From positions 1 to 8,986 of the forward strand of contig CALGMY010000231.1 in assembly GCA_937958785.1 (NCBI GenBank): a DNA stretch of 8,986 bases, in the 5' to 3' direction. Positions 6,215 to 8,986 of this stretch are shown here, in pieces. The position numbers and the translations under genes were made by a program. Under the pieces are notes generated by a model that worked only from the letters and a program-made list of their open reading frames with translations, was not told the origin of the DNA and did no database searches. Numbering within the stretch: position 1 is the stretch's first letter; every line of letters begins with the position of its first letter. This DNA is from an uncultured Gammaproteobacteria bacterium. Lineage in GTDB: Bacteria; Pseudomonadota; Gammaproteobacteria; Steroidobacterales; GCA-2729495.

Positions 6215-6730
6215 TCAGCCTTCCCGCCGGCTGGCGAGCAGCAGGTCGCAGACCTCCCGCACGGCGCCGCAGCCGCCGGCCGCGGCAGTCACCCAGTGCA
6301 CTGCCGCCAGGACGTCGGGGTGAGCATCCGCCACTGTGATCGCGAGGCCGGCGCCGCGCAGGATGGGGAGGTCAGGCACGTCGTCACCCACGCAGGCGAC
6401 CTCGGCAGGGCTGATCCGAAGCTCTGCGAGCAGCTGGTCGAGGACCACCCGCTTGTCGTTGCGACCCAGGTGGACGTGGCGCACGCCGAGTTCCGCGAGG
6501 CGCGCGGCCGCCGCGGCGGAGCGCCGCCCGGAGATCACCGCGATCGGTATGCCTCCAGCCATCAGCTGCTGCATGCCGTATCCGTCCCGGACGTGGAAGG
6601 ATTTCGACTCCCGGCCCTCGGCGTCGTAGCAGAGGCGCCCATCGGTCAGCACTCCGTCCACGTCGAGCACGAGCAGCCGGACGCGGGCCGCGCTCGCCCG
6701 CACTCCGTCGGGTATCCGGTTCGCCGCCAC
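6215..6730 (-). CDS. kdsC: 3-deoxy-D-manno-octulosonate 8-phosphate phosphatase KdsC
   Basis: This 171-residue HAD-superfamily phosphatase without a cap domain hydrolyses KDO 8-phosphate to KDO in LPS inner-core synthesis, and works as a tetramer in known family members. HAD motif I is LDVDGVLTDG (22-31), with nucleophile Asp23 and general acid Asp25. Motif II is Ser67 in VISGR, motif III Lys93 in GRNDK, and motif IV GDDVPD (115-120), with Asp116 and Asp120. KSFHVRDGYGM (43-53) is also typical of KdsC. The start is GTG at 6730, three bases after the kdsD stop, with no good Shine-Dalgarno sequence, which suggests coupling to kdsD. An internal GTG at residue 10 (base 6703) is an alternative. 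Confidence 0.96.
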   Translation of the reverse strand: MAANRIPDGVRASAARVRLLVLDVDGVLTDGRLCYDAEGRESKSFHVRDGYGMQQLMAGGIPIAVISGRRSAAAAARLAELGVRHVHLGRNDKRVVLDQLLAELRISPAEVACVGDDVPDLPILRGAGLAITVADAHPDVLAAVHWVTAAAGGCGAVREVCDLLLASRREG

Positions 6731-6733
6731 GGG

Positions 6734-7711
6734 CTACATCACGCCCGCGCGCAGCAGGTCGTGCACGTTCAGGGCGCCGACCAGCCGGCCGCCGTCATCG
6801 ACGACCAGGAGGCCATTGATCTTGTGCTGTTCGAGGAGGTGCACCGCTTCCGCCGCCAGCACGCCGGCGGCAATCGTCTTGCAGCCTGGCGTCATCACCT
6901 CGCGCATCGGGGTCCGGTGGACGTCGATGCCCCGGTCCAGCACGCGCCGCAGGTCTCCGTCGGTGAAGATCCCGGCGAGGCGCCCGTCGGCCCCGACGAT
7001 GGCGGTCATGCCGAGTCCCTTCCGGGTCATTTCCATCAAGCCTTGGGACAGGGGCGTCTCGGGGCCGACCCGCGGGATGCCGTCACCCGCATGCATCAGG
7101 TCGTCGACCCGGAGCAGCAGGCGCCGGCCCAGCGAACCGCCGGGGTGTGCCAGGGCGAAGTCCTCCCGGGTGAAGCCCCGGCCCTCGAGGAGGGCCACGG
7201 CGAGGGCATCCCCCATGGCGAGGGCTGCGGTCGTGCTGGCGGTGGGGGCAAGGTTCAGGGGACAGGCCTCCTCCCGCACCCCCACGTCGAGGCAGACCGT
7301 GGCGGCCATGGCCAGGGTGGAGCGCAGGTTGCCCGTGAGCATGATCAGCGGGATGCCGAGCCGCTTCAGGAGGGGGAGCAGGGTGATGAGCTCGTGGGTC
7401 TCGCCGGAATTGGAGATCGCGATCACCACATCAGCCGCCGTGATCATGCCGAGGTCCCCGTGGCTGGCTTCCCCGGGGTGCACGAAGAACGCCGGGGTGC
7501 CGGTACTGGCCAGCGTGGCTGCGATCTTGCCCCCGATGTGCCCGGACTTGCCCATGCCGGTGACGACCACCCGGCCACGACACTGGAGGCAGGTCCGGCA
7601 GGCCTGCTCGAACCGCCCGTCCAGTTTCGGCGCCAGGCTGGCAATGGCCGCGGCCTCGATCTCCAGGACCCGGCGGCCGCGTGCCCGGAAGTCCAGCTGG
7701 TCGTTGTTCAT
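6734..7711 (-). CDS. kdsD: Arabinose 5-phosphate isomerase KdsD
   Basis: This 325-residue isomerase (E. coli KdsD has 328) converts ribulose 5-phosphate to arabinose 5-phosphate, the first step of KDO synthesis. An N-terminal SIS domain (about 35-180) contains GMGKSGHIG (52-60), ISNSGETHE (99-107) and EEACPLNLAPT (147-157). FALAHPGGSLGRRL (185-198) follows. Residues equivalent to the E. coli catalytic set Lys59, Glu111, Glu152 and His193 are present with a constant offset of four: Lys55, Glu107, Glu148 and His189. Two CBS modules occupy about 205-325, with TAIVGADGRLAGIFTDGDLRR and GLLVVDDGGRLVGALNVHDL as their signature strands. The ATG at 7711 is the first gene start of the minus-strand block. 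It has no clear Shine-Dalgarno sequence and a candidate -10 box very close upstream. Confidence 0.97.
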   Translation of the reverse strand: MNNDQLDFRARGRRVLEIEAAAIASLAPKLDGRFEQACRTCLQCRGRVVVTGMGKSGHIGGKIAATLASTGTPAFFVHPGEASHGDLGMITAADVVIAISNSGETHELITLLPLLKRLGIPLIMLTGNLRSTLAMAATVCLDVGVREEACPLNLAPTASTTAALAMGDALAVALLEGRGFTREDFALAHPGGSLGRRLLLRVDDLMHAGDGIPRVGPETPLSQGLMEMTRKGLGMTAIVGADGRLAGIFTDGDLRRVLDRGIDVHRTPMREVMTPGCKTIAAGVLAAEAVHLLEQHKINGLLVVDDGGRLVGALNVHDLLRAGVM

Positions 7712-7718
7712 GGCCGGG

Positions 7719-7724
7719 ATTGTA
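7719..7724 (-). promoter_or_regulatory. Candidate -10 box for the kdsD operon
   Basis: TACAAT on the minus strand (7724 to 7719) matches TATAAT at 5 of 6 positions. Transcription would begin about 7712, essentially at the kdsD ATG, giving a leaderless or near-leaderless message. That fits the missing ribosome site. TATAGA (7735 to 7730, 4 of 6) is an alternative that would give a leader of about 12 nt. Neither has a recognisable -35 box at normal spacing. Confidence 0.33.
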
Positions 7725-7731
7725 AGTCATC

Positions 7732-7737
7732 TATAAT
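7732..7737 (+). promoter_or_regulatory. Consensus -10 box for ibaG-murA
   Basis: TATAAT is a perfect sigma-70 -10 hexamer in a short AT-rich island of an otherwise GC-rich sequence. It is 32 bp upstream of the ibaG ATG, placing the transcription start near 7744. No strong -35 is seen. The best match, TTCATG (7707-7712), is 3 of 6 at 19 nt spacing. The box overlaps an in-frame upstream ATG (7736-7738), which would therefore not be transcribed, supporting 7769 as the real start. Confidence 0.5.
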
Positions 7738-7768
7738 GCCGCGCCTTCCCGGACCCACGCGCCCCGCC

Positions 7769-8011
7769 ATGACCCCCCAGGACATCGAAGCCCTCATCCG
7801 GGCCCACCTCCCGGACACCACCGCCACCGTGCAGAGCGCCGACAACGTGCACTTCGATGCTGTGGTCGTCAGCCCTGCCTTCGCCGGCAAGCGCACGCTG
7901 CAACGTCACCGGCTGGTCTACGGCGCACTCGGCAGCCGCATCGGCGGCGACATCCACGCCCTGTCCATCCAGGCCTTCACGCCCGAGGAATGGCAGGACC
8001 GCCAGGCCTGA
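7769..8011 (+). CDS. ibaG: BolA-family protein IbaG
   Basis: This 80-residue BolA-like protein is of the IbaG (YrbA) subgroup. E. coli IbaG has 84 residues and binds a [2Fe-2S] cluster together with the monothiol glutaredoxin Grx4. The family pattern is visible: an N-terminal helix (DIEALIRAHLP), a strand with NVHFDAVVVSPAF (26-38), RHRLVYGALG (46-55), and the BolA signature IHALSIQAFTPEEW (62-75) with the conserved His63. The start is ATG 7769. An in-frame ATG at 7736 is rejected because it lies in the -10 box. No Shine-Dalgarno sequence precedes the ATG, and the leader is C-rich. murA follows after 17 bp, the same pairing as in E. coli, so the two are probably cotranscribed. The function in iron-sulfur or acid-stress handling is inferred from the family. 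Confidence 0.93.
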   Translation: MTPQDIEALIRAHLPDTTATVQSADNVHFDAVVVSPAFAGKRTLQRHRLVYGALGSRIGGDIHALSIQAFTPEEWQDRQA

Positions 8012-8028
8012 CCCGGAGTCGCCGGTCC

Positions 8029-8986
8029 ATGGAAAAGCTCGCGATCACCGGGGGCAAGCCCCTGGAAGGGGAAGTCCGGATCTCCGGGTCCAAGAACGCG
8101 GCCCTGCCGATCCTGGCCGCGACCCTGCTGGCCGATGACCGGGTCGTGCTCGGCAACGTCCCCCACCTGAACGACATCACCACCACGATCAGCCTGCTCG
8201 GCCGGATGGGCGTGCAGGTCACCGTCCACGACGGGATGAAGCTCGAGGTCGACGCCCGCTCCATCACCGACTGCTCGGCGCCCTACGACCTCGTGAAGAC
8301 CATGCGCGCCTCGATACTGGTCCTTGGGCCACTGGTCGGGCGCTTCGGCCAGGCGGACGTGTCCCTGCCGGGTGGCTGCGCCATCGGCGCCCGCCCGGTG
8401 GACCTCCACGTGGCCGGGTTGCGGGCCATGGGCGCGGACGTGGAAATCGTCGATGGCTACATCCGGGCCCGGGCCGGCCGTCTCAAGGGCGCACGGCTGG
8501 TGATGGACAAGGTGACGGTCACCGGCACCGAGAACCTCATGATGGCCGCCTGCCTGGCGGAGGGCGAGACGGTGCTGGAGAACGCCGCGCTGGAGCCCGA
8601 GGTGGTGGACCTGGCCGGGTTCCTGACGGCAATGGGGGCCCGGATCGAGGGCGCGGGCACCAACCGCATCGTTATCCAGGGCGTGGACCGGCTGCATGGC
8701 GCCTCGTACGAGGTCCAGCCTGACCGCATCGAGACCGGCACGTTCCTCGTCGCGGCCGCCATCACGGGTGGCCGGGTCCGGGCCCGGCGGGCGAACCCGG
8801 CCCATCTCGAGGCCGTCCTCGCCAAGCTACGGGCAGCCGGTGCGCAGATAGGGACCGGGCCCGACTGGGTGGAGGTCGACATGAGCGGCCGCCGGCCCGC
8901 CGCGGTGGACATCAGCACGGACCCCTATCCCGCCTTCCCGACCGACATGCAGCCCCAGTTCATGGCCCTCGACTGCATTGCCGACG
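8029..8986 (+). CDS. murA: UDP-N-acetylglucosamine 1-carboxyvinyltransferase MurA (3' end outside window)
   Basis: The first 319 codons of MurA are present (E. coli MurA has 419 residues), and the frame is open at the window edge. The enzyme transfers enolpyruvate from PEP to UDP-GlcNAc, the first committed step of peptidoglycan synthesis. Visible landmarks are SGSKNAALPIL (19-29, with Lys22), APYDLVKTMRASI (84-96), and the fosfomycin-target loop PGGCAIGARPVDLH (114-127) with Cys117, equivalent to E. coli Cys115. LPS-independent hallmarks further on are PDRIETGTFLVAAA and FPTDMQPQ, with Asp306 corresponding to catalytic Asp305. Presence of Cys rather than Asp at position 117 predicts fosfomycin sensitivity of the enzyme. 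The ATG at 8029 has GGAG 10 nt upstream and lies 17 bp after ibaG. Confidence 0.98.
   Translation, partial: MEKLAITGGKPLEGEVRISGSKNAALPILAATLLADDRVVLGNVPHLNDITTTISLLGRMGVQVTVHDGMKLEVDARSITDCSAPYDLVKTMRASILVLGPLVGRFGQADVSLPGGCAIGARPVDLHVAGLRAMGADVEIVDGYIRARAGRLKGARLVMDKVTVTGTENLMMAACLAEGETVLENAALEPEVVDLAGFLTAMGARIEGAGTNRIVIQGVDRLHGASYEVQPDRIETGTFLVAAAITGGRVRARRANPAHLEAVLAKLRAAGAQIGTGPDWVEVDMSGRRPAAVDISTDPYPAFPTDMQPQFMALDCIAD

Noticed and set aside
5219..8011. A 930-codon plus-strand open frame antisense to lptA, lptC, kdsC and kdsD that ends at the ibaG stop
   Set aside because: kdsD, kdsC, lptC and ibaG all lie in the same register (gaps of 3 and 9 bp keep phase). The antisense frame is open simply because the GC-rich sense genes avoid TTA, CTA and TCA codons. 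Only its last 80 codons (ibaG) show family conservation, while every sense gene has full catalytic motifs.

Overview
The window reads as a chromosomal housekeeping segment of a high-GC gammaproteobacterium. The diagnostic evidence is the run kdsD-kdsC-lptC-lptA-lptB-rpoN-hpf-rapZ on the minus strand, diverging from ibaG-murA on the plus strand. In Escherichia coli and its relatives this cluster links LPS precursor synthesis and LPS export to sigma-54 and peptidoglycan precursor synthesis. The sequence alone does not settle genus or order. I see no mobile element, CRISPR array, tRNA, rRNA or phage gene.

Layout, left to right. Bases 1-60 hold the first 20 codons of a minus-strand gene that leaves the window and looks like a signal peptide or membrane anchor. 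Bases 61-186 are a divergent intergenic stretch with weak promoter candidates in both directions. Bases 187-1458 encode a patatin-like phospholipase on the plus strand. It meets rapZ tail to tail, and both genes terminate inside one CTAG palindrome. The eight-gene minus-strand block then runs from rapZ (1455) back to kdsD (7711). Its gaps never exceed 37 bp, and it contains a 4-bp GTGA overlap (lptA/lptB) and a longer overlap (lptC/lptA), so it probably behaves as one operon or a few overlapping transcripts. Bases 7712-7768 are a short, relatively AT-rich divergent promoter region. ibaG and the first 319 codons of murA follow on the plus strand.

How the genes work together. KdsD makes arabinose 5-phosphate. 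After condensation by KdsA (not in the window), KdsC dephosphorylates KDO 8-phosphate. LptC, LptA and LptB are parts of the Lpt bridge that carries finished LPS to the outer membrane. MurA commits UDP-GlcNAc to peptidoglycan, and RapZ in enterobacteria tunes supply of the same hexosamine pool. RpoN and HPF are regulators of transcription and of ribosome hibernation.

Departures from the E. coli arrangement are the most interesting content. ptsN is absent between hpf and rapZ, and npr does not follow rapZ. The mlaFEDCB genes are absent between kdsD and ibaG. RapZ lacks the basic C-terminal tail used for small-RNA binding in E. coli. Six of the ten genes with a visible start begin with GTG, including all of kdsC-lptC-lptA-lptB. 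I did not find a previously undescribed system here.
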